Shown here: piece after piece, positions 7,970 to 15,854 of the stretch | Numbering within the stretch: the first letter of the stretch is position 1 | Layout of the letters: every line of letters starts with the position of its first letter | Source: Peptoniphilaceae bacterium | GTDB taxonomy: Bacteria; Bacillota; Clostridia; Tissierellales; Peptoniphilaceae | DNA: 64,000 nt | Direction: 5' to 3' | Assembly: GCA_028723425.1 (NCBI GenBank) | Contig: JAQYEZ010000003.1 | Span: 45,154-109,153 of the forward strand | Program-made: the position numbers and the translations under genes | The notes under the pieces: generated by a model | What the model was told of the DNA's origin: nothing | Seen by the model: the letters and a program-made list of their open reading frames with translations, nothing else | Databases searched by the model: none

Positions 7970-9106
7970 TTACCCTCCTTGTTTTTTTAATACTTTTAAG
8001 TATTCTTTTTCACACTTTTTGCCAAAGGATTCTATAGAAAAATTCTCCAAAGCATATCTTCTGGCGTTTTCTTCCATCAAAGCTTTATTATCTTGATCTT
8101 TGAAAATTATTGTTAAAAATTCTATAAAATCATCCAAATCCCTATATTGATATCCATTAAAATTATTTATTATAACTCCCTCAAGGCAAGAATCTTTCCT
8201 ACAAAGAGCAAGCCTACCATTGGAAAGAGCCTCATAATAAGTAAGGCCTTGGGTTTCGCTTTTACTAGCAGAAACGAAAACATCCGCCAATTGGTAGTAA
8301 TCTTTTACAATAGCTGGATCTACCTGACCTATAAAATCTATTTTTTTATCTATTTTTTTTGCATACTTTTTAAGTTTATCTAGATAGGGTCCTCCACCAA
8401 CTATCAAAAACCTGGAATCTTTTAGGGATATTTTTTGATAAAAATCCATGAGCTCTTCTATATTTTTCTCTTCGGCTAATCTTCCCAAATAAAGAAGTAT
8501 CTTTTCGCAATCTTTGTAACCATATTTTTCTCTCAAAGTTTTTTTATCAGAAAGTTTACTTATTTCTATTCCAGTTGGAATTACACTTATCTTAGCCTCA
8601 TCAATATCATAAGATAAGAGGATATTTTTTGTCTTTATTGAAGGCACTATCATTTTATCAACCTTCTTAGCTACAGCCCTTGATAGGGTAGCTATAAGTT
8701 TTTTTCCTACTTTTTTTGAAGGAGAAAAGTAGTGAGTATAGTCTTCATAGACAGTGTGGTAGGTATGGACTATAGGAGCCTTGGTTTTTTTGGAAATTTT
8801 TTTGGCCATAATAAATGTTGAAAACTCACACTGACTATGGATTATATCAGGTTTCCAGTCAATAAGCTCTAGGATCTCTTTGCTTCTAAGTATCCCACTC
8901 ATTCTAGCATCTGGATAAACCTTTCCTGCCCCTAAGCTTCTTATATAATAAACTCCGTCTTCTTTATAGGATTTGATAGAATGTGAAAGTGTAAGCACTC
9001 TTACGTCATGACCTTGGTCTATTAAGTACTGTTTTAAATTTAAAATTGAACGGACCACTCCATTTACAATTGGATAATACCAGTCGCTCGTGATTAGTAT
9101 TTTCAT
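7970..9106 (-). CDS. Glycosyltransferase family 4 (GT-B), possibly lipid glycosyltransferase
   Basis: A 378-residue GT-B glycosyltransferase. The N-terminal acceptor domain opens MKILITSDWYYPIVNGVVRS. The C-terminal nucleotide-sugar domain contains LLYLGRLAEEKNIEEL, VGGGPYLDKL and a late EX7E motif in SETQGLTYYEAL. The N-terminal pattern resembles diacylglycerol glucosyltransferases of Firmicutes, so glycolipid synthesis at the inner leaflet is a reasonable guess, but the acceptor is not proven by sequence. A good AAGGAG precedes the ATG. It is coupled to the following membrane protein. Confidence 0.85.
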   Translation of the reverse strand: MKILITSDWYYPIVNGVVRSILNLKQYLIDQGHDVRVLTLSHSIKSYKEDGVYYIRSLGAGKVYPDARMSGILRSKEILELIDWKPDIIHSQCEFSTFIMAKKISKKTKAPIVHTYHTVYEDYTHYFSPSKKVGKKLIATLSRAVAKKVDKMIVPSIKTKNILLSYDIDEAKISVIPTGIEISKLSDKKTLREKYGYKDCEKILLYLGRLAEEKNIEELMDFYQKISLKDSRFLIVGGGPYLDKLKKYAKKIDKKIDFIGQVDPAIVKDYYQLADVFVSASKSETQGLTYYEALSNGRLALCRKDSCLEGVIINNFNGYQYRDLDDFIEFLTIIFKDQDNKALMEENARRYALENFSIESFGKKCEKEYLKVLKKQGG

Positions 9107-9207
9107 AAATATCTCCTTGGTGATATTCTAAATTAGTTTTATTAAAGCTATTTCCATATTACAATATTTTTATATTTAATACAAATTGATAAATTTATGA
9201 TATAATC

Positions 9208-9255
9208 ATTTGGTATAGAAATGAGGTATATATTTGGTATAGAAATGAGGTATAT
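9208..9255 (+). repeat. Perfect 24-bp tandem duplication containing the ribosome binding site
   Basis: The unit starting ATTTGGTATAGAAATGAGG occurs at 9208-9231 and again at 9232-9255 with no mismatch, and the second copy ends directly at the start codon of the SdpI-like gene (9256). Each unit carries a GAGGT Shine-Dalgarno-like core. A TATAAT lies just upstream at 9201-9206. Confidence 0.9.
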
Positions 9256-9600
9256 ATGGAATCTTTAATAGTTGGCGATTTAATGCTTTTATTTTTTTCG
9301 ATATACGTAGGTATATTTTTTAGGTTTTTCCACAGCTCTTATCCAGATATGTCTGTAGGATTTCACCTTTGGGAAGTGTGTTATAGCAAAGAAACCTGGG
9401 AGTACGGTAATAGGCTTGCATCAAAGATTGCAATCATCCTAGGAATTTTATTTTTTGCCATAATTTATCCCCTACTTTTGTATATAAGGTTTAAAAGATC
9501 TTATTTAATTGTAGTATTAATCTGTATATTCATACTTTATTTTATAAGCTTGTTTATTCTAGTAAAGATAATAATGAGAAAAAAATTTAATTTGAAATGA
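9256..9600 (+). CDS. SdpI-like small membrane protein
   Basis: A 114-residue membrane protein with three hydrophobic segments (about 5-25, 56-76, 82-105). The loop YSKETWEYGNRLASK at 43-57 resembles the conserved (E/K)ExWxxxNR motif of the SdpI/YhfL family, in which SdpI confers immunity to the SdpC toxin in Bacillus. No SdpC-like toxin gene is visible nearby, so the family name should not be read as an immunity function. The ATG directly follows the 24-bp duplication, which supplies two possible ribosome binding sites. Confidence 0.65.
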   Translation: MESLIVGDLMLLFFSIYVGIFFRFFHSSYPDMSVGFHLWEVCYSKETWEYGNRLASKIAIILGILFFAIIYPLLLYIRFKRSYLIVVLICIFILYFISLFILVKIIMRKKFNLK

Positions 9601-9610
9601 TAAGTTAAGA

Positions 9611-9655
9611 GGGACCCTTACAAATAAAAGTTTATTATTTGTAAGAGTCCCCATT
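9611..9655. terminator. Terminator between the SdpI-like gene and the sugar ABC ATPase
   Basis: A 17-bp stem with one mismatch (9611-9627 against 9635-9651) encloses a 7-base loop, followed on the plus strand by CATTTTTTA. The T run is good only on the plus strand, so it serves the SdpI-like gene best and may also stop the converging lnp operon. Confidence 0.75.
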
Positions 9656-9660
9656 TTTTA

Positions 9661-10761
9661 TTAGAATAATATGTTTTCTGTTGTTTCTTTATCAAAGAAG
9701 TGCATCTTGTCTGGATCTATATAAAAGTTTAATTTATCGCCCCTAGCTGCAAAATTACCATTGGTAACCCTGGATAGAAGTTCTTTTTTGTCAAAATCAA
9801 AATATATATATTGTTCAGATCCCAAGGTTTCTGTAAAACTTACAACCCCTTCGATTTTTATTGGTGTTTGTCTTGTTTGATCGTAGATATGCTCAGGTCT
9901 TATACCCAAAACTATATCCTTATTTAAATATCCCTTCTCTTCTAGCACTTTTGCTTGTTTTTCTACAATTGGGATTTTGTCAGCCTCAATAAGACCAAAG
10001 TAATTATCATTTTCCTTTATAAATTTTACATCTATGAAGTTAATTTGAGGAGATCCTATAAAGCCAGCAACAAAAATATTCTTTGGGTGGAAATATACAT
10101 TTTGTGGTGTATCTATTTGTTGAATTTCTCCTCCATCCATTATTACTATTTTATCAGCCATTGTCATAGCTTCTATTTGATCGTGAGTTACATAGATAAA
10201 AGTGGTCTCTAGTCTTTCATGAAGCTTGGTAATTTCTGATCTTGTTTGAACTCTTAGTTTAGCATCAAGGTTACTTAAAGGTTCATCCATTAGAAATACC
10301 TTTGGTTTTCTAACTATACAACGACCAAGAGCAACCCTTTGTCTTTGGCCACCAGAAAGAGCCTTAGGTTTTCTTTCTAGTAAATCTTTAATTCCAAGTA
10401 TTTCTGCCGCTTCTTCTACTTTTCTATCAATTTCATCTTTTGGAGTTTTTGCAATTTTTAAAGCGTAGGACATGTTTTCCCTAACAGTCATTTGTGGATA
10501 AAGAGCATAGTTTTGGAATACCATAGCTATATCTCTATCCTTAGGTTCTACATTGTTTACCAATTTATCCCCTATATAAAGTTCACCCTTAGAAATTTCT
10601 TCAAGTCCTGCAACCATCCTCAAGGTTGTGGATTTACCACAACCAGAAGGTCCTACAAATACAACAAACTCTTTGTCTTCTATCTCAAGGTTAAAGTCTT
10701 TGACAGCAGTAACCTTGCCATCATAAATTTTATATATATGTCTAAAGCTTAAATTTGCCAT
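9661..10761 (-). CDS. Sugar ABC transporter ATP-binding protein (MsmK/UgpC type)
   Basis: A 366-residue ATPase of the carbohydrate-uptake type 1 family. It shows Walker A GPSGCGKST (about 37-45), signature LSGGQRQR, Walker B VFLMDEPLSNLDAKLR, and a C-terminal OB/TOBE regulatory domain with GIRPEHIY. It is the last gene of the lnpA operon, so it probably energises the two permeases encoded upstream. MsmK-type ATPases often serve several sugar importers at once, so it may work beyond this operon. Confidence 0.9.
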   Translation of the reverse strand: MANLSFRHIYKIYDGKVTAVKDFNLEIEDKEFVVFVGPSGCGKSTTLRMVAGLEEISKGELYIGDKLVNNVEPKDRDIAMVFQNYALYPQMTVRENMSYALKIAKTPKDEIDRKVEEAAEILGIKDLLERKPKALSGGQRQRVALGRCIVRKPKVFLMDEPLSNLDAKLRVQTRSEITKLHERLETTFIYVTHDQIEAMTMADKIVIMDGGEIQQIDTPQNVYFHPKNIFVAGFIGSPQINFIDVKFIKENDNYFGLIEADKIPIVEKQAKVLEEKGYLNKDIVLGIRPEHIYDQTRQTPIKIEGVVSFTETLGSEQYIYFDFDKKELLSRVTNGNFAARGDKLNFYIDPDKMHFFDKETTENILF

Positions 10762-10776
10762 TATTTACCTATCTTC

Positions 10777-10956
10777 CTATGAAAATCTTCTATTATAAAT
10801 GTATAAAACAACTAACAATATAGCTAAAGATACAAATTGTATGGCCAAATATTTATAGCCTGTTTTATAATGACCTACAAATTGTAAAATCACGCCAATA
10901 ATAAAGAGTATAAACAAAATTAAATTGGATAATTTTCTTTTTTTGTAATAATCCAT
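10777..10956 (-). CDS. Small two-helix membrane protein in the lnp operon
   Basis: A short protein (59 residues from the ATG at 10956, 65 from an upstream start at 10974) with two hydrophobic helices and a basic N-terminus (MDYYKKRKLSN). I prefer 10956 because it abuts the lnpA stop at 10959. It resembles small membrane proteins of unknown function seen near GH112 phosphorylase genes, but I cannot name a function. Its position between lnpA and the ATPase suggests a part in sugar import. Confidence 0.6.
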   Translation of the reverse strand: MDYYKKRKLSNLILFILFIIGVILQFVGHYKTGYKYLAIQFVSLAILLVVLYIYNRRFS

Positions 10957-10958
10957 AT

Positions 10959-13133
10959 CTACTCCTCTAACCAAATCAATTCAGATCCTTCTATAGTAAT
11001 CTCTTTTGCATTTCCTTCTCCGTCATAAATCATGCTGGTAACTTCTTCAGCAGAGTTATTTACTAGGCAATATTTACCAAGATCTGGATAAGCTGCGACT
11101 TCAAGCCTGATATCATCTGCATAGTATTTTTTCAAATCATCTTCTTTATGACTTACATAGGCAATGGCTCTTTTTAATATTCTTGTATTTTGGAAAGAAT
11201 ATGGCATTCCTGTCATATAGAAAGACCTACCCTTACCAAAATCATTTGCAGCCATGTGTACTTCATTATCAGAGTACTCAATTATTTGAGTATCTTTGGA
11301 AATAGCATAGACATTTGATTTACTTTCACCAAAATCCAAGGCTTCTATCAAATCTTCTATAATAAAATGCTTACCAACTTGGGTAGTAAAGTACTTATCG
11401 TTTGATTGGGAGTATCCCTTTTCTATATCAAGACCCAAGATGTCAGCAAGTTGGAAATATCTTCCATTAGCTTGATAAGCTGAAGGCTCTCCTATGCCTA
11501 TAAAGCCACCACCTTCATAGACAAATTTTCTTATATTTTCTACAACTTTAGGATCTAGGAAATTATCTGCCCCTGAAAATGCCGTATAAGCATCTCCAGC
11601 ATTGATAATTACATCTATATCAGGATCTATTCCATTTTTGATATCATCAAAATTTATAAACTCAACGTCAACATCCATTCCAGCTAGGGCTTCCATCATG
11701 CCCATGTATGAATAAGAAAGCTTGTACCATTTGCCGTGAGCTACTATAAATGGTGCCCAAGTTCTAAGCTTGCCCCAACAATTTAAGATAGCAACTTTGG
11801 CAGCGGTGTAAGGCTTCTTTGATTTTGACATAGTATCATAAATTTGCCTATATTCATCCGCAAGTTTTGTCATATAGTTTACAAAATCTGGGAAAGCATA
11901 AGCTAGGGATAAGTATCCACCATAACCTATCCTATCAAGTGGATTTCTCAAAAGAGCTCTTCTTGCCTTTACCCAATTATCTTTTGCTTCTATAGTTGGA
12001 TCATTTCCTTCATGGAAGGTATCTGGGAAGAAATATGGGAGCAATCTACCTTCTGTAAAGCCTACATCAATATCTGAAATAAGTCTTAAAGTAACTCCAT
12101 CTCCAACGCTTCCTACCACTCCATCAAGACCAATATCCTTGAAATATTTTCCATAAGGCTCAGTTCCAATCCAATGATCCCCAAGAAACATTATGGCTTT
12201 TTTGCCGGCTTTGTGAACAATATCAACCAATTTTTTAGCTTCTTGAGAAACAAATCTAGATTGAAAATCTATATAGTCCATAAATACTTTTGAAGGCACC
12301 TTAAATGTTGAATTGTAATAACCTTGGTCTACTATATCTTCTGGTCTTAATTTGTAACCATATTCTTTTTCAAAAGCAATCATTGCTTCAGGTGATATGG
12401 TATTTGTATATCCAAACCAATCAACGTGTTTTTCAAGTCCTTCTTTGTTAAAGACCAAAGAGAATTGATAAAAGAAAGTTGTAAATCTAACAACATCTGT
12501 CTTAGGATTTTCTTTTAACCACTTGCTTAGAGAATCTTCTACTTGTTTTAGAGATTTTGGATACCTAATATCTACCGGTATATCTTTCTCAACATCTTCC
12601 CAGCCATTGGTAATATAATTATACATTTGAACTGGATCCCAGATTCCATAAGCCAAGAAAGTAACTGTATATACATGGAAAGGTATAGACTTAATTACAA
12701 CTTGATCTTTTTCTTTATCTACTTGCCAATCTTTGGGATCTACAACTTCTCCTGTAGTCCTATCGTAGACTTCCCACCACTTTTTTGGGTCATAATCATA
12801 ATCAGCTTTAATTTGTTCCTTGTAGTAGTCTTCTAAAAAATCTATTGGGGTGCTCTCGCTAGTTGCTGTTACAAAATTGCTCATAAGATAATATCTAGAA
12901 CATTCAACCATATTTACTTGTGCAAAATCATTCATAGATCTTGCTGTAAAATATGTGGTATAGATATCTACATCATTCAAATCTTTTAAATTTTCTGGAA
13001 GTTTTGTACCATCACTATCTCTAAGAGCATCTGCTCCAGTTCTTTCTATCATTTCAATTGTTTGTTCATAGAAATCTTCTTGACTTGGTAGGGTAAGTCT
13101 ACCCTTTGTATTGCTATATCTTTTTTCCATCAT
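10959..13133 (-). CDS. lnpA: 1,3-beta-galactosyl-N-acetylhexosamine phosphorylase (GH112)
   Basis: Cytoplasmic phosphorylase that splits galacto-N-biose or lacto-N-biose I with phosphate to galactose 1-phosphate and GalNAc or GlcNAc. The 724-residue length matches GH112. The motif FLGDHWIGTEPYG contains Asp319, which fits the catalytic acid Asp313 of the bifidobacterial enzyme. The segment GSVGDGVTLR and the C-terminal beta domain are also present. It has a 4-base overlap with the permease gene upstream. The galactosyl-specific kinase and epimerase partners (nahK, galT, galE) are not in the window. There is no signal peptide, so the disaccharide must be imported intact. Confidence 0.95.
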   Translation of the reverse strand: MMEKRYSNTKGRLTLPSQEDFYEQTIEMIERTGADALRDSDGTKLPENLKDLNDVDIYTTYFTARSMNDFAQVNMVECSRYYLMSNFVTATSESTPIDFLEDYYKEQIKADYDYDPKKWWEVYDRTTGEVVDPKDWQVDKEKDQVVIKSIPFHVYTVTFLAYGIWDPVQMYNYITNGWEDVEKDIPVDIRYPKSLKQVEDSLSKWLKENPKTDVVRFTTFFYQFSLVFNKEGLEKHVDWFGYTNTISPEAMIAFEKEYGYKLRPEDIVDQGYYNSTFKVPSKVFMDYIDFQSRFVSQEAKKLVDIVHKAGKKAIMFLGDHWIGTEPYGKYFKDIGLDGVVGSVGDGVTLRLISDIDVGFTEGRLLPYFFPDTFHEGNDPTIEAKDNWVKARRALLRNPLDRIGYGGYLSLAYAFPDFVNYMTKLADEYRQIYDTMSKSKKPYTAAKVAILNCWGKLRTWAPFIVAHGKWYKLSYSYMGMMEALAGMDVDVEFINFDDIKNGIDPDIDVIINAGDAYTAFSGADNFLDPKVVENIRKFVYEGGGFIGIGEPSAYQANGRYFQLADILGLDIEKGYSQSNDKYFTTQVGKHFIIEDLIEALDFGESKSNVYAISKDTQIIEYSDNEVHMAANDFGKGRSFYMTGMPYSFQNTRILKRAIAYVSHKEDDLKKYYADDIRLEVAAYPDLGKYCLVNNSAEEVTSMIYDGEGNAKEITIEGSELIWLEE

Positions 13134-14014
13134 CCTTTGTCTCCTCCAACCATCATTCCTTCAGTTAATTGCTTTTGTACCAATATATAAATCAATAAAG
13201 TAGGTATCATTACTATTACAAGACCAGCATATAACCTACCGTAGTTTGCAGCTCCTCTGGCTGCTTGTTGAAGGTTAATAAGGCCAACTGGCAAAGTCTT
13301 TTTTAGTGGATCTGTCATTATGGTTAAAGCCAAGATATACTCATTCCAGAATGACAAGAAATTAAATAATATTACAGTAATTACAGCAGGTTTTGCCATA
13401 GGCACTATAACATCTATCATAGTTCTAAAATAACCTGCTCCATCTATATAGGCAGCCTCTTCATATGATTTTGAAATTGATGAGAAGAAGTTTGACAAAA
13501 GATACACTGTAAATGGAAGGGATGTTGAGGCATAAATCAATGCCAAAATAAATCTGTTATTCATCAAAAATCCATTACCAAAAATAGATGCCAAAAATCC
13601 ATCACTTAGGGCTATATTCCAATCTCTAAGTATCAAAAATATAGGAATAACTATATATGATAAGTTGATAAACAAACCTGCCTTTAAAATAGTTGACAAA
13701 ACTTTTCTAGCTTTAAATTCCATTCTAGCCAAAACATATGAACAAGGCAAAGCTATTACCAAGAGTAATACTAAAGCCATGGCAGTAACCAAAACTGAAT
13801 TTAAGAAATAATCTCCCATTTTAGCTGCATTCCACGCATCAACGAAATTAGCAAAGTTGAAAGATTTTGGAAGAGCCCATGGATTCCCATAAAACTCTGG
13901 ATTGGTTTTTATACTAGCCATAAATACCCATCCTACTGGTACTATTATAGAAAAAGCTAGAAGAATTAAGCAAATAGATATAAATATTTTAAATAATTTT
14001 GATTGTTCCTTCAT
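13130..14014 (-). CDS. Carbohydrate ABC transporter permease (MalG family)
   Basis: A 294-residue inner-membrane permease with six predicted membrane spans and the EAA loop EEAAYIDGAGYFRTMIDVIVP near residues 186-206. It is the second permease of the lnp operon, 9 bases after the first, and overlaps lnpA by 4 bases. The presumed cargo is galacto-N-biose or lacto-N-biose because of the phosphorylase in the same transcript. Confidence 0.92.
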   Translation of the reverse strand: MKEQSKLFKIFISICLILLAFSIIVPVGWVFMASIKTNPEFYGNPWALPKSFNFANFVDAWNAAKMGDYFLNSVLVTAMALVLLLVIALPCSYVLARMEFKARKVLSTILKAGLFINLSYIVIPIFLILRDWNIALSDGFLASIFGNGFLMNNRFILALIYASTSLPFTVYLLSNFFSSISKSYEEAAYIDGAGYFRTMIDVIVPMAKPAVITVILFNFLSFWNEYILALTIMTDPLKKTLPVGLINLQQAARGAANYGRLYAGLVIVMIPTLLIYILVQKQLTEGMMVGGDKG

Positions 14015-14023
14015 TCTTCTCTC

Positions 14024-14917
14024 CTAGTATTGTGTTATCTCTCTGTTAGTTATTTTATGAACAATTGCAGATAAGATAAATGAAAATAAAAATACAATAA
14101 CACCAATGGCTAGTCCATAACCAAAGGCTGAGTTTGTATAAGCTTGTTCATATTGATAGTTCAATAAGGTCAAGCTTGCACCATCTGGTCCCCCACCTGT
14201 CAAAGCCTTGATAATTTGGAAGGCTATATTTATATTAGAAATAATATAAAAGGTTAGGGTTGTTCTTACGGTTTGCCATGATAAAGGCAAGGTAATATCA
14301 AAAAATTGTTTTACCCTACTTGCACCATCAAGTTTTGCAGCCTCATAAAGTTGTTCTGGTATTTGGGACATCGTTGACATATACATTACCATATAATAAC
14401 CAATAGCCTGCCAAATCATTGCAAAAGCTATAGAATAGATAACATATTTTCTATCACCAAGAAACGGAAAGTTTGTATAGGTATCAGGATTAAACAATCT
14501 GAAGAAACCATTTAACAAGCCTTGATCCATACCATAAATAGCCGCAAAAATAGAAGCGATTACAGCAATTGACAAAATATTTGGTATATAGAATATTATC
14601 CTAAAGAAATTTTGACCCTTGAATTTTTCCCTAGTCAAAATCGAAGCAAAAATAATAGCCATAAACATAGTTACTATGGTAACTACAACTATCAAAAATA
14701 CTGTATTTTGAAAGGCTCTTACAAACTTATCATCTGCAAAAAGCAACTTGTAGTTTCCCAATCCTACAAATGTCTTGTTACCTGATAGACCTCCAGTTTT
14801 ATACAAGCTTTCTTTAAAAACGTTTATCGTTGGATAAATTATAAAGATTGCATATAATAGGAAGGCTGGCAACAAACCTAGAATAATAAATCTCTTTTTT
14901 TCCCCACTGTTCTTCAT
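14024..14917 (-). CDS. Carbohydrate ABC transporter permease (MalF family)
   Basis: A 297-residue permease with about six membrane spans and an EAA loop (EAAKLDGASRVKQFFDITLP near 192-211). It is the first gene of the lnp operon. Importers of this class usually have a solute-binding protein gene directly upstream, but none lies between this gene and the operon promoter, nor anywhere else in the operon. The binding protein must be encoded elsewhere or be shared. Confidence 0.92.
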   Translation of the reverse strand: MKNSGEKKRFIILGLLPAFLLYAIFIIYPTINVFKESLYKTGGLSGNKTFVGLGNYKLLFADDKFVRAFQNTVFLIVVVTIVTMFMAIIFASILTREKFKGQNFFRIIFYIPNILSIAVIASIFAAIYGMDQGLLNGFFRLFNPDTYTNFPFLGDRKYVIYSIAFAMIWQAIGYYMVMYMSTMSQIPEQLYEAAKLDGASRVKQFFDITLPLSWQTVRTTLTFYIISNINIAFQIIKALTGGGPDGASLTLLNYQYEQAYTNSAFGYGLAIGVIVFLFSFILSAIVHKITNREITQY

Positions 14918-14958
14918 ACTTTCTCCTTACTTTTACATAGATTATCATCTTTGTACCA

Positions 14959-14987
14959 ATTATACCACAGGAAACGTTTATGTTAAA
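14959..14987 (-). promoter_or_regulatory. lnp operon promoter with AAACGTTT operator-like palindrome
   Basis: Read on the minus strand: -10 TATAAT (14959-14964) and -35 TTAACA (14981-14986, 16-base spacer) or TTTAAC (17-base spacer). The palindrome AAACGTTT (14972-14979) lies within the spacer, where a bound LacI/CcpA-family protein would block RNA polymerase. Which regulator binds is inference. Confidence 0.7.
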
Positions 14988-15263
14988 GTCATTATTTTAG
15001 TAATTATTGATTTTTCGATGGCACAATTGTTACTATTGGTATCTATATGGTAATGATGTTTTAATACTATTTTTTTAAGCATACAAATTAAGTACCAAAT
15101 TAGATACCATTATTTATAAAATAGTTACCTTATTTTTTTCTGGACCAAAGACAAATTGAAAGTACTTTTTGCTATTAGAACTATTAGCAAAGATAAACTT
15201 ATCTACTAAAAAAAGCAGGCTTTATTTCTCCCGCTTTTATTATGATATTTAAATTTTTTTCTT
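14988..15263. other. Intergenic region upstream of the lnp operon with an imperfect inverted repeat
   Basis: Together with the promoter, the gene-free stretch is 14918-15263. TGGTATCTATATGGTAATG (15037-15055) and its near reverse complement at 15092-15112 (GTACCAAATTAGATACCATT core) are 36 bases apart and lie about 50-125 bases upstream of the lnp -35. They may be activator sites. Apart from these and the terminator at 15206-15240, I see only AT-rich spacer. Confidence 0.4.
15206..15240 (-). terminator. Terminator after the PTS EIIB gene
   Basis: On the minus strand AAGCGGG and CCTGCTT (one G:T pair) form a stem around a 9-base loop, followed by a run of six or more T. Confidence 0.7.
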
Positions 15264-15743
15264 TTATGCTTCTATAAAAAAGTCACTTAAATCTCTCTTG
15301 CAGGCAAAAGGACTTAGTTGGATAAAGACTTCTATATCATTTGATATTAAGTTTGCAAATATCTCAAGGTCTTTTTCATCCACAGCAACTTCTTCTGTTA
15401 GAAGTTTTTTTCCTTGGCTTAGATGAATTATTCCTATATTTACTCTATCTATAAAATAATCTTTTTCTAATATCTTTTCCAAATCTCTTGGACTTTCTAC
15501 AATCAAGAAAATATCCTCGTTTTGATTGTTTTCAACATAATTTTTTACTTGATCAAGTCTAAGATAATGGGCAGCAATCCCCTCTGGCATGGTCAAATTC
15601 ATTACAGCTTGTTCGAAATCATCTTGGTAGACCCTATCGTTAGCTATAATTACTGTATCCAAATTTAAATACTCAGTCCAATAAGAAACAACTTTTCCAT
15701 GACTTAATCTTGAATCAATTCTTGCAAGTTTTATATTTTTCAC
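15264..15743 (-). CDS. PTS mannose/fructose/sorbose family EIIB
   Basis: Phosphocarrier of the mannose-type PTS. I place the start at GTG 15743, preceded by AAGGGG. This gives 159 residues, the usual length, whereas an upstream ATG at 15818 would run into the sdaA terminator hairpin. The active-site His is present in RIDSRLSHGKV (residue 14 of the GTG-started protein), where most members have RLIHGQV. No EIIA, EIIC or EIID gene is adjacent, so it is an orphan here. It may serve a permease elsewhere or act as a phosphorylation-dependent sensor. Confidence 0.82.
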   Translation of the reverse strand: MKNIKLARIDSRLSHGKVVSYWTEYLNLDTVIIANDRVYQDDFEQAVMNLTMPEGIAAHYLRLDQVKNYVENNQNEDIFLIVESPRDLEKILEKDYFIDRVNIGIIHLSQGKKLLTEEVAVDEKDLEIFANLISNDIEVFIQLSPFACKRDLSDFFIEA

Positions 15744-15808
15744 ACTATCCCCTTCTTTTCTAACTAGCCTTAGCATACCATGTAAAGGGATAAAAATCAA
15801 ATAAAATT

Positions 15809-15844
15809 GCCCTAGCAATATTGAAATTCCAATATTATTAGGGC
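15809..15844 (-). terminator. Terminator after the serine dehydratase operon
   Basis: GCCCTAGCAATATTG (15809-15823) pairs with CAATATTATTAGGGC (15830-15844) with two mismatches. The minus strand then reads AATTTTATTT. It lies 10 bases past the sdaAA stop. Confidence 0.7.
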
Positions 15845-15854
15845 AAGTGTTTTC

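Noticed and set aside
9256..9600. Calling the SdpI-like gene a toxin-immunity gene
   Set aside because: No SdpC-like toxin or sdpR-type regulator gene lies nearby; only the family motif is supported.
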